DNA of 64,000 bases from Glandiceps talaboti (lineage: Eukaryota; Hemichordata; Enteropneusta; Spengelidae), in contig NC_135550.1 of the NCBI RefSeq assembly GCF_964340395.1, positions 30,662,676-30,726,675 of the forward strand, given 5' to 3'. The notes under the pieces were generated by a model that worked only from the letters and a program-made list of their open reading frames with translations, had not been told where the DNA came from and searched no databases. The translations under genes were made by a program, and so were the position numbers. Of the stretch, positions 31,001 to 46,000 are shown in pieces. Position 1 is the first letter of the stretch, and each line of letters begins with the position of its first letter.

Positions 31001-34000
31001 ATCATCACACTCCACTCACCTGTATTCCATATCCAGAGCCTGGGGCATCATAAAGAAACAAAGGTAACTTCTCTATGGATTCTAATGCTGCTACTAGTTT
31101 ACGAACTAACATGACAGAAGGTTGAGTTGTGTTGTCATCCTCATCACTGTCACGGAAAGCTCCTTTGAAAACACCAATTCTTTCTATGATTCTGTTGTTA
31201 CAACATGCTTCATCATAAGTCTGGAAAGGAACAATGTAAAGTTGTATCATTACAAGATGTGAAGTGTTAGCAGTCATCTGACTTCAGACAAAACACAGCA
31301 AAAATTCATGGCTGCAACCTTTATTTTGCTTAGCAAATATAATATGGTTACATTTTCCTTACCTAATACACCAATTCAAACTGTTTGCATTCAGTATCCC
31401 TTAAGCATACAATTCATATATTCAAACTCCAAATTTTGTATTTTATCAATTCATAATAGGATACATATTGATGAACAATTTTCACTGTAAGTTCACATAG
31501 GTTTGTGTAAAGCAATTCATAAGAACTTTCCTTCCATCTGGACAAAACACTATGTCTGTTCCACCTGCCTGACATGCTGTGGAAAAGGTTGTTCAATGTT
31601 TTTTCTTTCAAAAATGATTTCTCTGATGGTATAATCTGTATAATGCTGATAATAAACTAAACATAAACTTACATTATTTAAACATCTGAGTAGTGCCTGC
31701 ACCAATCCACTACTGTGTAATTCATAAGCTGACAATGTATTCTCATCCTTTAGTAGTAACGTCAAGGATTCTAACGCTGTCTTCATCTGGTCTGTCCAAC
31801 TCAATTCACCTTCACTAGCCTGTGTAGACAAATGAAGATTGTGATCAAATAAAATATTGACAAGTAATAGGACGGGTATGAGTTGCACCATCACATTTCA
31901 AAATAAAGGTCTTTGTCTGGTCTGCCTGCACTCACTATATTAGACTAAAAAAATATTGTTGAACAATAAAGTTTCTATTTCTTTACAATTGAAGAACTTT
32001 CCATGGACTGAACTCATTCATGAGCTAGAACCTGATTTCTCTGCAAACAGTTGGTTCACTTTTGTCAAAAATACTTCTGTGCTTTTTACCAAATATCCAG
32101 TTCATGACAATGTCTCTGTGATATTTGACAGAAATGTGGAACTAACAATCTTCCATCTCCATTTAAACAACCCAATTCTTACCTTCAATGGATTATTATG
32201 TGAATCACAAGCTGCTTCCAACTGACATACTATGGATTTCAGTTTAGATACAACATCACGTGGCGAGGCTTGAGCTGCTCGGAAATATTTCTCATATAAT
32301 TCTTGTCCTAATTGCTTCACCTAGATTCAGAAGAACAAAACAGATTACATTAGATAGACATCAAATTACCATGACTGTATACTGCAAATGTCCAAAACAA
32401 AACAGACAAGAAGGTAACATCTACTGATGTTGACAAAACATACACAAAAGAACAAACAGTATGTAATCCTGGAACCCATTATACTCCTTTACACACATTT
32501 GTTTTAAAGAATGAACAAATCACTAACACCAATACTTGATAACATACTCTACATGACATATCCTAGAATTTCAAAATCAAAATGCTACATGTATTAAATT
32601 TCAACAATCACTATCTTGTACAAGTACTTGTCACACTGGGTCATCTTCATCTTCATTCAATACAGACACATACATTTCAATTTCCCTTTATTTACAAATT
32701 CAAATGTCTGGCAGCCAGTGGTATATATCATACAGAAATACTAACAACATAATTTATTGACAATTTACCTTTTGTTTGACAGCTTCAATCTTGGATCTCA
32801 GTCGTTTACCTCTCTTTCCACTCCATCCTGTAGAGAATTCAGGTCCTAGTGAGGTTTCAGCAGTGAAGGAGTGTTTAGTTCCTCTGTTAGACTCAAACAC
32901 AAAACCTGGTAGCTCTTCACGAAGAATGGTTGCTTGCTGTGGATGGAAAGAAGTTCAAAAAGTTAATTCACCTCTCTTAAAATTGAGTTCAAAACCTATT
33001 TTATAGGAACACACAAAGACAGAATGAAGTTAATGTTTTGGTGAAATATTGAGAACACAGGAAACACAGTAATGCGATAACACATAGCATGACGCACATG
33101 TTATTAAATTCATACTAAAAAAATCAATGAATGCATTATCAAATTGTTCACCTTATCATATCTGAAATTCTTTACATAAATACTTGCCTGTTGGCCATCA
33201 GAGTTATGTATTGTAAGTTCACCATCTTTACGACATGCTAGTGTCCAGTTTCCAACCATTAATTTAGCAGGCCCTGGTGATGACAATATTGGCTGACTCG
33301 ATGTACCAGGTTTAACCTGACCTCTAGCTCTTTGAAGCTTTTCCAAAAATTCACCTCTGCTTTCTGTAAGAAAACGTATCAAAGTATGAACTAGGGTTGA
33401 ATCATAATTAAGCAAAGTGAGGCTAATGGTAGCACACTAAATTAGAAACATTCAACTCTCTATCCCAGAAGGGCAATGATTGAGGGATCTTAGACTTTTT
33501 ATCAAATGTATACATCATGTGCCATTGTTCATCTGGTGAATATTGTTATGAAATTCAAATGTCACACAATATAGTAACATAAACAATACACTAGTTATTC
33601 ATGTACCTTGACTCCTTTCTATAGTACATCATTATATTGATTTCTTCAATAGCATGACACACAACATTCCATTTTACCAGCTGATTGGCCAATATACCAT
33701 GAAGTTTAAAGATCACACAGTTTTCTACAATAGTATTCAAATCGATATTATTACTTTGAATCTCCTATATATCTTCTTCCACATCCTTAAAATACAGTAC
33801 CTGACATGTAAACAACCCTTATTAATCTACAAAAGTGGACATTCTAGACTATTTTCCTACCTGAGCTATCTGATCCACCTTCTGGACTACCACTAGAGTA
33901 CATGGTAGCTAACTTTCCATCCAGGATAAATCGGAACCATCCATTGCTGCCGTTAGATAATTCCAGAGCTGCGGCATCACTCCATATATACAAACAGTCT

Positions 34001-37000
34001 CTACCTCTAGCTAGACACCATTCTCTCCAGTGGTATGGTTTACCTTGTAGGATGTCTTTAGAATCTTCTAGCTGTGGCTCATCTTCTTCCTGTGGAATAA
34101 TTAACATAAAACTTGCATAACAATATGAAAAGCACCTCAGAATTTCCACTTAATTTAGGTCAGAAGATTACTAATAATTTCTAAATCTTTTTTTTTTACT
34201 TTTGTACTTTAGCTACACTCCTGAATGTATGCTATACACTGTTATACTTGATTATGGTAAAACAGATTTTACTTGACAGTGATCTTTACTAGTGTCGGTG
34301 ATAATGAAACATGACAGCCTAACAGGTATATTATCTTCAGAAGACTTCTTTGCAAGCATGTCCATTTTCATAGATCTGGTTAGACAGGAGGAATGCATGA
34401 AAAAATCCCTTGTAGCAGCTGTTTGATTGCCTCCTAGATCTGACACAAACCTCATATATCTAACATAAAATGTTTGAAGGCTCTTACCTCTTTGGCTATG
34501 GCACCTTCTTCAAGTTCTTCAGGTGGTCCAGCCAAATTAAATACTTTGCTAATAACACCTAATCTGGCAAAATGCACTGTAAATATATCATGTCCCTTCT
34601 TCATTAAATCATCAATGATTTGTAATGCTGTCAAGTGACCATCATCATCATCCTGAAAACAACAACAAACTCATTTCAAAACAGATGAACATCACTCCTT
34701 TGTCAGAGAGAATCAACAAATGACAACCTACCAGTTTATGATTTGTTCTATTTTATAGTGGATGTACTGTGGTATGTTACTATCGTGGTGTTCAAACAGT
34801 ACACATGCATAGGCAAGTCAAAACTGCATATGCTCATAAAATGAAGAGCATCACTAGTAATAATTTCAATATTTTAATATACAAACAAACAGTGACTCTA
34901 TTCTAGGTATCTAGACTGTCAACTTATCTTTGATATTCTGTCTATAAAATTTCCACAAAACCATATATTTCGAACCAAAATATTTTTCAAGAGGACTCTT
35001 CTTCAGTGAGTCACTAATATTGTCGGTGTTGAAAGCCATTGATGAAACCAATTGAATCATAAACTGACTTTTATAACAACAAATAGTTTTAGTTTTACAC
35101 GTTTGATCATGTTCAAATCATGATGTATATCAAAATTTACAATGGACACATACAATCAATACATGTCCAAAATTTCCCTGGGTATAATTGCCAGCTTCAG
35201 TATTTGTAGACAATATAGAGATGAATGTTACTTACATCATGATCAAGTACAATAGCTAGAACTTCAACCAGGACTGAGGTAAAATTGTAACCAGTTCCTT
35301 CCCCTTCACACACTTCCACTAGGAGGGGAGGTGCGATGTAGTGGACCATCTTACGAATTAAAGCAAGGGTAGCTTTCCTGTAACATACAAGAATACATGG
35401 GTTAGCAATGTTTACAAAAGTACAATTTTATATCCATGTTGATGTGAGCATGTTCTGAACCTGCCTCAAACCCCTCCCTATCAGTAAGCACATCTACAAA
35501 ACAATTGTGTATCAATAACGTAATAAGCCATTTTTTGTCTCACTGCAGATCTCACAAGATCCCGTGCGAGACATTTCATCCTTAGCAGCCAGGTGAGGGT
35601 GGTCAAGCTGATAGTGTCAAACACTTAGCAACACTATTGTTCTCAATGTCATCGCACATGGCCACAGTGTAAAGCTTGACCGCGATCATGTTTGACAACC
35701 GTTGTTGCTAGGCATATTTGCATATTCGCAATATCTGCAACGAGACATAAAATCCCTAATTGCTAGTTTAGAAAAGTTGTTCACTTGTAGGTATTCTACA
35801 CAATGCATCCTGGAAATGTACTGGAATAGTTTGTAACACTAAAACAGTCTCATTACATTTTTGACATTCTCAACAACTCATTGATAGTATGTAACACATA
35901 CCTAACAGAAGGCAACATGGTGTTCTGGTAAACCTGAGCAAAGATAGGCAGTAGTTTTCTCAGGTAGATAGGTGCCATCTCTGGATCTCCCTTTGGTTCA
36001 TCATCTTCTGGTTCTGTCTCAGGTTTCTTTGTACTCTCCTCTGTAGTGGAAGTTCTATCAGTTGTAGCTGATACTGGTACCATCCATTCACCTGATGAAA
36101 GAAAGTCAAAGTGTGATTTACACTATACTGAGATTCTACCTTTCTGTAGTTACATTGGAATCACATGAGATAGCGTTTATCTAGGTAGTCAACAACGTAA
36201 CTTTGCCTGTCTGCTATAAATCTTCAACTGTATACATGAAAGTGTAAGTGAAGGGCTTTACAGGGTGTGCCTAACATATTATAGGATGCACACAACAGTT
36301 TCTCAGTCAGAACTAAAGTTGATCAAGTTATCATTGCTGTGAATAATGACAGTTGCTAGAAATTGATGAGGCCAGGCCATCCAATATCATAATTTCTGAA
36401 ATTCCACTGTAAGTAAACCTCATCACAATTATGAATCACTAATCTGAGGTGCAACATGATCAGATCAAAACATCTCACCAATTTCTGGAGCATGAAATAT
36501 TAAATATAGCAAGTCAAGACACCTACTTTCCTGTATTCAAATGTAATGTCACTGAGCCAAGATCAAAGAATAGTAACAACAAAGAAAAGATAGAAATCTA
36601 TACTTGACATCTTCATAATATTTTACCATTATTAGTAAATCTTTTGAAAAATTGGCAGTCAGTGTTAAAATCTATGGTATGATAAGAGGCCACCATAAAT
36701 ATATACTGCCCTCACTGACCTGGTGATTGGAGAATCTGAACGACCTCCCTGTGACCTTCATCACTTCTTTCTCGGGCTTTCTCCAGTGGTGTTTTGCCAT
36801 CTTCATCTCGAAGATCAGGATTAGCACCATGTCTTAGTAAGGTCTGACAGATTATGCAAATAAATCATAATAATCAAAACATCATGCATGGAAATTCAGC
36901 TTCATTATTCACTAATAACCAGTCACCAGGTCTCACTGTTCAGTTAATTACAACATTTAAAAACTCTACTCTGGAAACTATGTTTTAATGATTTACAGAA

Positions 37001-40000
37001 CCTAGGTGAGGTTTTACTTTAGGGTAAAATATTTTATTGAAAGTCTGATAATATGATACTAAAAACACAGAAAATGCTTATCAGTTCATTGCTGATTTCA
37101 TTTTTATTCAAATAACAAGTTAACTGATTGTTTGGGGAAAAACCATTCCACAACTATCACCTTACCTTGGCAACTTGTGGCCTACCAAAGCAGGCTGCAT
37201 AGTGTAATGAAGATGACCTTTGACCTCTGTTGACATCAGCACCTCTCTCACAAAGAAATTCAACCTTGAGGAGAGATAGGATATGATGATAACATCATTG
37301 TTGTATCTGTTTTTATTCCAAACAATGGCCTTCCTCAAACATTACATAAAACTAACACTGAAACAATATCTGAAGGTTATCTACACATTACACATACATA
37401 ATGAGGGAGACACATTGGGGATTTGTTTACTACAAGGTGAGTGAATGTTTATATGGTACAGGTATTACTGCCTTGCAATACAATAATCAATACAGGTAGG
37501 TCATGCAAACATCTATGAATGGGAAAATGAATGAACACTGGAATTTCATAAAGGTCAATAGAACTGGATATTCCTGTTTATACAGGAATGTCTTACAATA
37601 CAATACAAGGCTCTTCATATTTTGTACTTTTAAGGAGATTTTCTACATTCCTTCATGTTTGTAAAATGGGGACAACTTAATATTAAACTCTACAACTCTT
37701 ACTGAGAAGGCAAAACAATGTAACTTTATAAGAAAATACTGACATATTTTCTAAATTCTGTACTCTCCCTAGAAAATTGGACATATTTTGGGAAATCCGA
37801 ATATTAACAAAAGAATATATTATGTTGAGTTTTAAGAAATCACCAATTACTCAATAAAAGCCTGGGGAATGATTGACTCATCTTCCCTTTTTTTTTCCCA
37901 CTCTTTGTTACAGACAATATAATGATAAACTGTACTACAGCATGATGACTATCATTTTAGATAAAAAAAAAGAACCTGAGGCTGAACAGATTGACGTTAT
38001 CTGTGAGAAAACTATATATAGGTAGGTATATGCAATGATATTCACTTCAAGTAACTTGATAAGCTGACCTCGACTTTAGAGAGATAACATTCTAACTGTG
38101 AACAATTCGACGACAATGGTGACCATTGAATTAAACTTGTCTATTTCCACTGACTGAAACAGTACTATGGGATTAATGTACATGAAATCAAATTTATTTG
38201 AAAGACTTGATTGGACATTTTTACAATAGAATATCCATGGACAGTAAACACTGGTAAGAAAATCTCCCTCACATCTTGAGTTCCTGTCTACCTCAATGTA
38301 GGATATCTAAAAAAATCCCTGTATTACCTAGAATTTGACCAAGCACTTTGAGTGTTTTATCAAGAGATTTTACAATAGAATATTTATTAATCAGATATGT
38401 GAAGACCCTGGTAAGAAAATCTCCCACACAGTGATTCATCTGAGTTCCTTCCTACCACAATGTAGGGCATCTAAAACCTTTGTATTACCAAGAACTTGAC
38501 CTTGTACTTTAGGTGATTTGTCACGAGATGAATAACACAGCCATTGATATTAATCAGATCAAATGAAAATAACCAAATACATGGTAACTAGATAAATCCT
38601 AAGGTCAAGGTGATACATACCATTTCCTGAGTTCCAAATGCTGAAGCCCAGTTAAGAAGTGTTTGTCCTACATCATCCATGTAATTAACTTCAAAAGCTA
38701 AGTGAAAGAACATACCAATATACAATGAATGAATAATTAATTAATTACTGAACATATAAATAAAAGTAGAGTATTCTGAGATGTAAATTATCATAATTAT
38801 CAGAACTTTTCCAAACTTACATTTTCTGAACCATGACAATGCAATCTGAAGCTAAAGAGAGGACTGATTTGTAAACTCACTTATCATTTTTTCTGATAGT
38901 ATGTCCTTGTACAATTATTTTTAGTGCATATTTTGTCCCTCTGAATAAATTTTTACAGTAATTTAATATATTATGGTACTATTGTATTTGAATAAAATTA
39001 TATTACAAAATTACTATCATTATTATTATAATTTGAATTATTAAGACTATGGTAAAATAAGTTTGATTCAAAGGTAGCAGAGTTTCAGTACAAAATTTCT
39101 ATTAAGAGAGGTCTTTATTGTGATTACATTTTTGTAGGGATGCTGTAAAGAAATTAGAAGAACCAGAACAATACGCCTCTATGACATTGGCTGCAAATCA
39201 TTGCCTGGTGTTAGTCTCTTTATTTCTACAAGTCCCTCTCTGCCATGATTTGTATGCAAGTCTTTCTGTGGGAATGCTGTGAACTAGGCAATATGTTCTT
39301 GACATATCTGTTATTTTGCTTGTACAAGATATCATACAGTTAAGTCAGCATACACATTTATCCTTTTTAATCTTAACCCAGACACAACATTCCCATAATC
39401 TTTTCAATGACATTGTGATAAAATTCAAACTTTGCCCCAAAAAATTAACACCTAGCAAAATATTGATAGATATTTCTGCCTACCCATTTGAATTGACTTA
39501 CTTCCTGTATCAACAGCATCAATAAGTGCATCTGTATCTTTACTACGGATACAATCTATCAACTGTCGATGAGACCGTTCTCCTGAGCTGTCAAGACGAC
39601 GTAAACCTGGTATACTACGTGAACCAGACCCTACATTGGATTTAGGCAGGGCCTTACGACCCTCAAATAACAGCACCAATAGGAGATCAACAAGACGCAT
39701 TGTATCAAGCACACATCTGTCAATCAATGTAAATAAGAATACAGAATCAGAATTACTAAATAAAAAAGAACACACATATATCAAAATATCTATCCTGAAG
39801 AAAATGTCAACATCATTTAAAATTAAGTATATCACAAGGACATGGAGAACTCATATTAATATTTTAATACTAGCAATGATCGATGTCTGAACTCTGGTGT
39901 CAACGTGGACAGTTGTATTTGTTTCATTCTCACAAGAGAACCATATGGATGTTTTTTCTTTGTTTCTTAACACCAGCACAAAATATAAATACATCAAGAC

Positions 40001-43000
40001 TGCAAAATACAAAAGCTTGACAAGTAAAATGTGATGGTAGAGTTATCAATGCAACTTAATTAACATATTCACACATACGTTAAGAAAATTGTATTTTTGA
40101 ATGTACAATATTTCAATATTGGCACTAGCCACATAAGTAAAACTTTAAAATCAATCCTATTAGCATAATTGTTATTATTAAGATCGCCTACCAAATGATA
40201 AATTGAATTGGATGAGTCATGTAACTTTTATCAAGTATTCTGTTCCTTCAGTTCTATACACCTCTAGCACTTTAATGGCTAAATACATAAATTTACATAC
40301 CTTTCATCTCCTTGTAAAGCTTTTTCTATTGCTTCTGGTAATTCTGACCTAAGTAAATCCTGCAACAAAACGGAAAGTAAACAAAATTTATAAAAACAAG
40401 TGTAGGATATCACTTCATCTTGCGATTCAATTCTGTGATATTTAAATTAATTTTGAGAGAATAATGCATCTATAATATAAATCATAGGAGTAATTTAATA
40501 TTTTGATTTTATCATGATTGATGTGATTCTGTATTAATACAAAGACAAGGTACGAGTTGAAATATCTGAACACTGTGATGTTAAAGGGGAGAAAGGAAGA
40601 CTGCAGGAAATGTATTCATCTAAACTTATTAGGATTGCACTCGATAATGCCGCGGTGTTATTTAAAAGATTTTATTGTGAGTACTTGTATGTTATTTCCA
40701 TGGTTTCATTGCAGGCACGTACTTGTATTTTATTTTCAAGATTTCATTGTAGGCATTTAAAATTCTACATTTTCATTTCTATGGCTTCATTGTGGGTCAT
40801 CATATTTTATTTCCCCGACTCTAAAGGGGTAACCTTTGTTGAACGACAAATGGGTAACCTTTGTCAAACGACACTTTAACTTTAAAAGTCATTAGAAACA
40901 GAACTCTACATTTACCAAGAGTAGTATTTCATCTTTGAACTAAAGATACATTCTCAAAGGAAGGGAAGGACCACCAAACAGCTAATTGTCTGTTCCCGGC
41001 CCTCTCACCCCACCCCCAAGATCTAGTATGATGGTAAAATGATATTGCTTTCACTTACATGGGTCACTCCTGGGGAGCCCCTACACATAGTAGACAACAA
41101 GCTGATGATAGTTGATACATTAGGGTTGCTTTTAGCTTCTGGAGTGGCACCAGCAGCAACTCCTGGTGTACCTGTCTTTGCAGAAGCACCAAGAGGAACT
41201 GCACAACTAGAGAGACGAGACAGCAATTCATTCATAAGACCATGTTTGGCCAGAGGGGCTGGATCCACACCTCTACGGGTAAAACGATCAGCTAGTGATG
41301 CAAAACATCTCAATGCACCATCAGCAACCTGAGGAACAACAAAAGAAAACAAACAGATCTTTAAAAGAGAAACAGTTACATCAATAAATATTTAAAGAAT
41401 GTACTGTAACTGAATACTTGCACAAAATACACAAGATTTTGAATAGTATGAATCCTGGGGAAGGCCAAGATACAATCATATCAACATGAAAGGTTTTCCC
41501 AAATACACTAATAGAATTTGCCATTCCATTAGGTAATCAAGGATAGCATCTTATCAACATTTGCCAAGATTCCACCCTCTTCAATGAAACCACACTTCTT
41601 GTAACATAATAAACTAAAATAACTGAATGGCATCACCACAATACAAACACACACACCTACAAACTGGAATTGAAAATTTCTCCCATAGTGAGTTTGTAAA
41701 TTGAAAGTGACAGAACAGCATTAAGTAATCACAGTATACTTAAACAGTATGATTTACAGGCTTTCTACTTCTTCTACAATCATTCAAAAGTTACATTAGG
41801 TAAAGCTGAATCATTAATCCATTGGGGATTGCGGAGTGAAAAGGCTAAGCTTACACACAATCTCAAACATCCACTTCAAATCCTGTATCCACAGTCTAGG
41901 TTTACAGATGTCTGCATTAAAACTACTTAATGCATAATTTCAGAGATACAGATTCTTACTGCATTAGAAATTTAAAAGGTCAACATTGTGCCTTTGTAAT
42001 ATATACCATGATGACATACATACTTTTCCTTGCATTTTATTTTCCATATTTTCCCAGTTGTACCTCCCGTTCAATATTAGACCCTTATAAGTACATCAAA
42101 TTTCATTTTGCTGGACAACAAAGATACTCCGATAATTATAACCCCTGATTTAAGGTCCCTCACTATTTTTTTTTTTTAAATCAAATATTTCTGTACATCT
42201 CAACCTCTTTGAATTTAGAATATAACAGAAATCCCTGAAATAAAATTTGTAACAATAGGTATCATCATACTCCATATTTTGTCTACTAGTCAAAACAATT
42301 GCAGTCTTATTCATTGCTGTTAGTAATCTCATAATTCAGTTGTAAATAAGTACAAAATAGCTGTAATATTCAACTAGTTTTGCACCCAAGTAGACTTTTT
42401 CAAGAAATCTGAATGGATTTAATCTGATTATGAACTCTTTGGGAGGTATATCTACCAAGGTCGCACACATTGTGCTCAATATAACAGCTTTGTTACATCA
42501 ATTATTTACAATCCTGATATTTCCATATTTTTGATTGGTTTAAAATCTGATGTATATATGCAAGAAAAGTTCCATTTTCTACATATTGATATAAGCTTAT
42601 AAGCTAAACAAATTTGGAGGTGAAATATCTAACACAGTGAGGTATAATTTTCAATCATGGCCACATCTCTAGTATTTGACATAACAGCTGAAGGTTTACA
42701 CAACATCACATCTGTAGTTTACAATATTGTAAATTATTACGTTTGTCATATATATTTTTAACAAATTATTTTTCACTAATATTATTGCTTTCAGACTAAA
42801 ACCATGGAACTATTTTAAATTCAAGTAATAAATACCATGACCTTTGACACTATAAAGTATTATGGGATAGTGCACTCTGGATTATACATGTACATAATGA
42901 GGTAGTCAACAGTCATAACATGTCATGAATGATGAAAATTAAAATATCAATTTATATATTGTAAAATTATCTATTACCATCTGAAAACAACGAGAACATG

Positions 43001-46000
43001 CATGTTAGCTCAGCCAAGAAGCCAGGCCATTGGGGATTTTGTATTTTGATGGAGAAATAATGAATTCAATATCCTCATTTGCATGTGATTCCAGACTAAT
43101 GTTAACTTGACAGACACTCACTTTACATATCGGGAACAATGAGAAAACTGGGATACACATTTTAGAGTACTCACATGTTGATCTTCATGGCGGAGTAGCT
43201 GAGATAGAGATTCAACACAGGTTTCTAGGGATGTATCACTGGGTTCCATCTTGCCACATAGTCGAGATACCACTGACATGGCAGAATGGAGTGTATCTTT
43301 GTGTATAAGATTGCCATTGTCTCTGATAAACATCAGTACACAGTTGAGTCCACCAGCTTCAAATACAGCACCAGACTCCCTGGTACACATCAATTCCAGT
43401 ACCTGTAATCAAAGTTACCAATTTATTAGGATGAGTATATATGTACAAATGGTTATAACTATACCTAGGATTATAGAAGCTGAACTTAACGTAAGTGAAT
43501 CTGCGGGTACATGTCCCCTGGCAATGAATTACCTTCTACATTGTATCTACAGGATAAATCCTAGTGCTAAGATTTAATATCCTAAATAACACACCCCTCA
43601 CGTCTAAATTAATAGAAATCAAATAATTTTGGAAGTTCTGAAGTCTCAATCTAATAGCACCATGAATGAGTTATTTGGTAAATTTTGAATTAAATAGAAC
43701 AATACCAATCCAGTATGGGATAGAGGAAACTTCCAATTTTTCTCAAAAACAGATTATTTTGAAAATGGTCATCAATCAGACATCTTACATTGTTTTTATG
43801 CTTTATCTACAAATTTGTTTTCCTTTTTAAATAGGTGCAAACTTATCATCATCTCCACCTATATACACTGCAGGGTTCAAAATTAACACTAGTCCTGAGT
43901 CTACAGACTACAAATTCTTGTCATGGGGCTACCATAATTTGGGCTACCAGCTGCACTTAGGCTACTCTATATATACATGCACTGATTATGCAATGGATTC
44001 AAGGATAGAGGATTTACAATCTGACATGAAAGTATTTTTAAAACACACATAATTCCATTAGAAGAACTCTGTTCAATTCAGGAATATAGGACTACTGGTC
44101 ACCATCCTCGGGCTACCACTTTCTGAAATCGGTAGCCTACTGGGACTACCAAAGAAAATTATTAATTTTTGGGCCCTGACACAGCACATACCCCTTGTCA
44201 CTACATGCTCAATGCCCAATGAAAGTTACACAGCACTGCACACCACACAACATGATATGTACTTACCTTGATGCATTGTTCAGCCAGATCTTTGCTGGTG
44301 CGTGATGACAACTCAGCAACCACCAGTCTGTTACAGATTGCCTTAACAGCACCATCGACAGCAACAACACGTCTTGTACATTCAGCTGATACATCTAAGT
44401 AGTATGTGATTGCACGGGCAGTAACTTCTAATACATTATCAGGAGCACACTCATCCAGAAATATCTTACATAATGCTGGCAGGAAAGTCCTTGGTGGGCA
44501 GCTGTTAGTAGAACAAAATTTGAGGTTAGAATTACAGTTTTTAACAACACTAAATCAGGATCTCTGATGCAAGAAGGTGAATGGAAAGTGATGATTTAAC
44601 AACTTTAATTTCCTGTTAGGCTCATTTCTATTCTGATTCACATTTCTTGCTGTACTGAGGACACTGTGTGCACACATTATGTATGCAGATATGTGAATAA
44701 TTCATCTCAATAATTCCTAGTTTCCAATTCACATGTATAGGGGTATAATGTTTAATCACTTCTGGTATCTTGACAAAATTATATACATTTTGTATCTTCA
44801 ACTGTCGTTCTCATGACTTCATTTAAACATATATCCTACTGAAACACTGGTAAATGCAGATATGGGTACAAATAAAAGATATTTCTAATCAAGTATTAAT
44901 ACAGTTTGTTGTTATCGATCAGAGTATACATTTTCTCAAAATATGTGTACAAAAAATGGATACAAATGCAATATTGGATCTTATTTTTTTTTTTTAACTA
45001 TTTCTTTGGTGTATCCACATTTATAACTTAATTTTGTATTTTCCAATGTTCTAAAAATATTTGAAGGGCGAGTATTATGAAATAAAATTGTTTATTTTTT
45101 AATATTCAAACTTTATGTCATCATGTTTTAAAACATGCTCAAATAGGAAATCTTTTTTAAAAATACAATTTTAATCATGAGTCAACTAAATAAAGTAATA
45201 TAATGATCATACACCTACTCAATACCCACGCTAACTCTTTCCTCTTTCTATTTCCAGGGTGATTCCAAACCAATGTTGGTATGATTCATCATTGCTGTAT
45301 AATCACCATTGATGGGATGTAACTATCACAGCAAGGCACACATGACACATCAATAAATTATCTTGGATCACTATTGATTCATTTTCCTGTGCAATACACC
45401 AACCTGTATATTTTGTCATGTCTCTGAACTCAATCTTATTGTTCTAAATTAGATCCATGTAATCTTTAGCAAACAGCTGCCATGGTGTAAGGCAGTAATG
45501 CAAAATGATCTGCATTATTTAATCTGGATATTTATCACTCTTGATATTAAAAAAGAGGTATGCTACCACATTAGATAATGCTCTGAACTGGAACTTTCTA
45601 GATGTATGACCAATTATTTAGCATACCAGTGATGTTAGGCTGAAAGATTTGTCCTTGTATATGTTCGAGCACAAACTGAGTCTCGCAGTCTAAAGAGGTA
45701 TTAGTTCACAAAAATACAGTAATTGTGTACGAATATCAAATCTCTATTTAAACAAATTAGCATATTTATGAGTATGTTATCACATGTATCATGACTCCTT
45801 TAGCTGTGCCCGCAATACATTCGGGTCAAATACAGGGCAATTGCTGGGTTGTAACAAACTTGAACAATAATTACACCTTCAGGCTAGTGAAGTTTTTTCT
45901 TATACTCATTGACTTTAATTCAACAGCTGTATTTCAGTAGAATGGAACATTTATAATGAATCAGATTAACTCATACACATGTAGAGGCTGTTTGTTCTCT

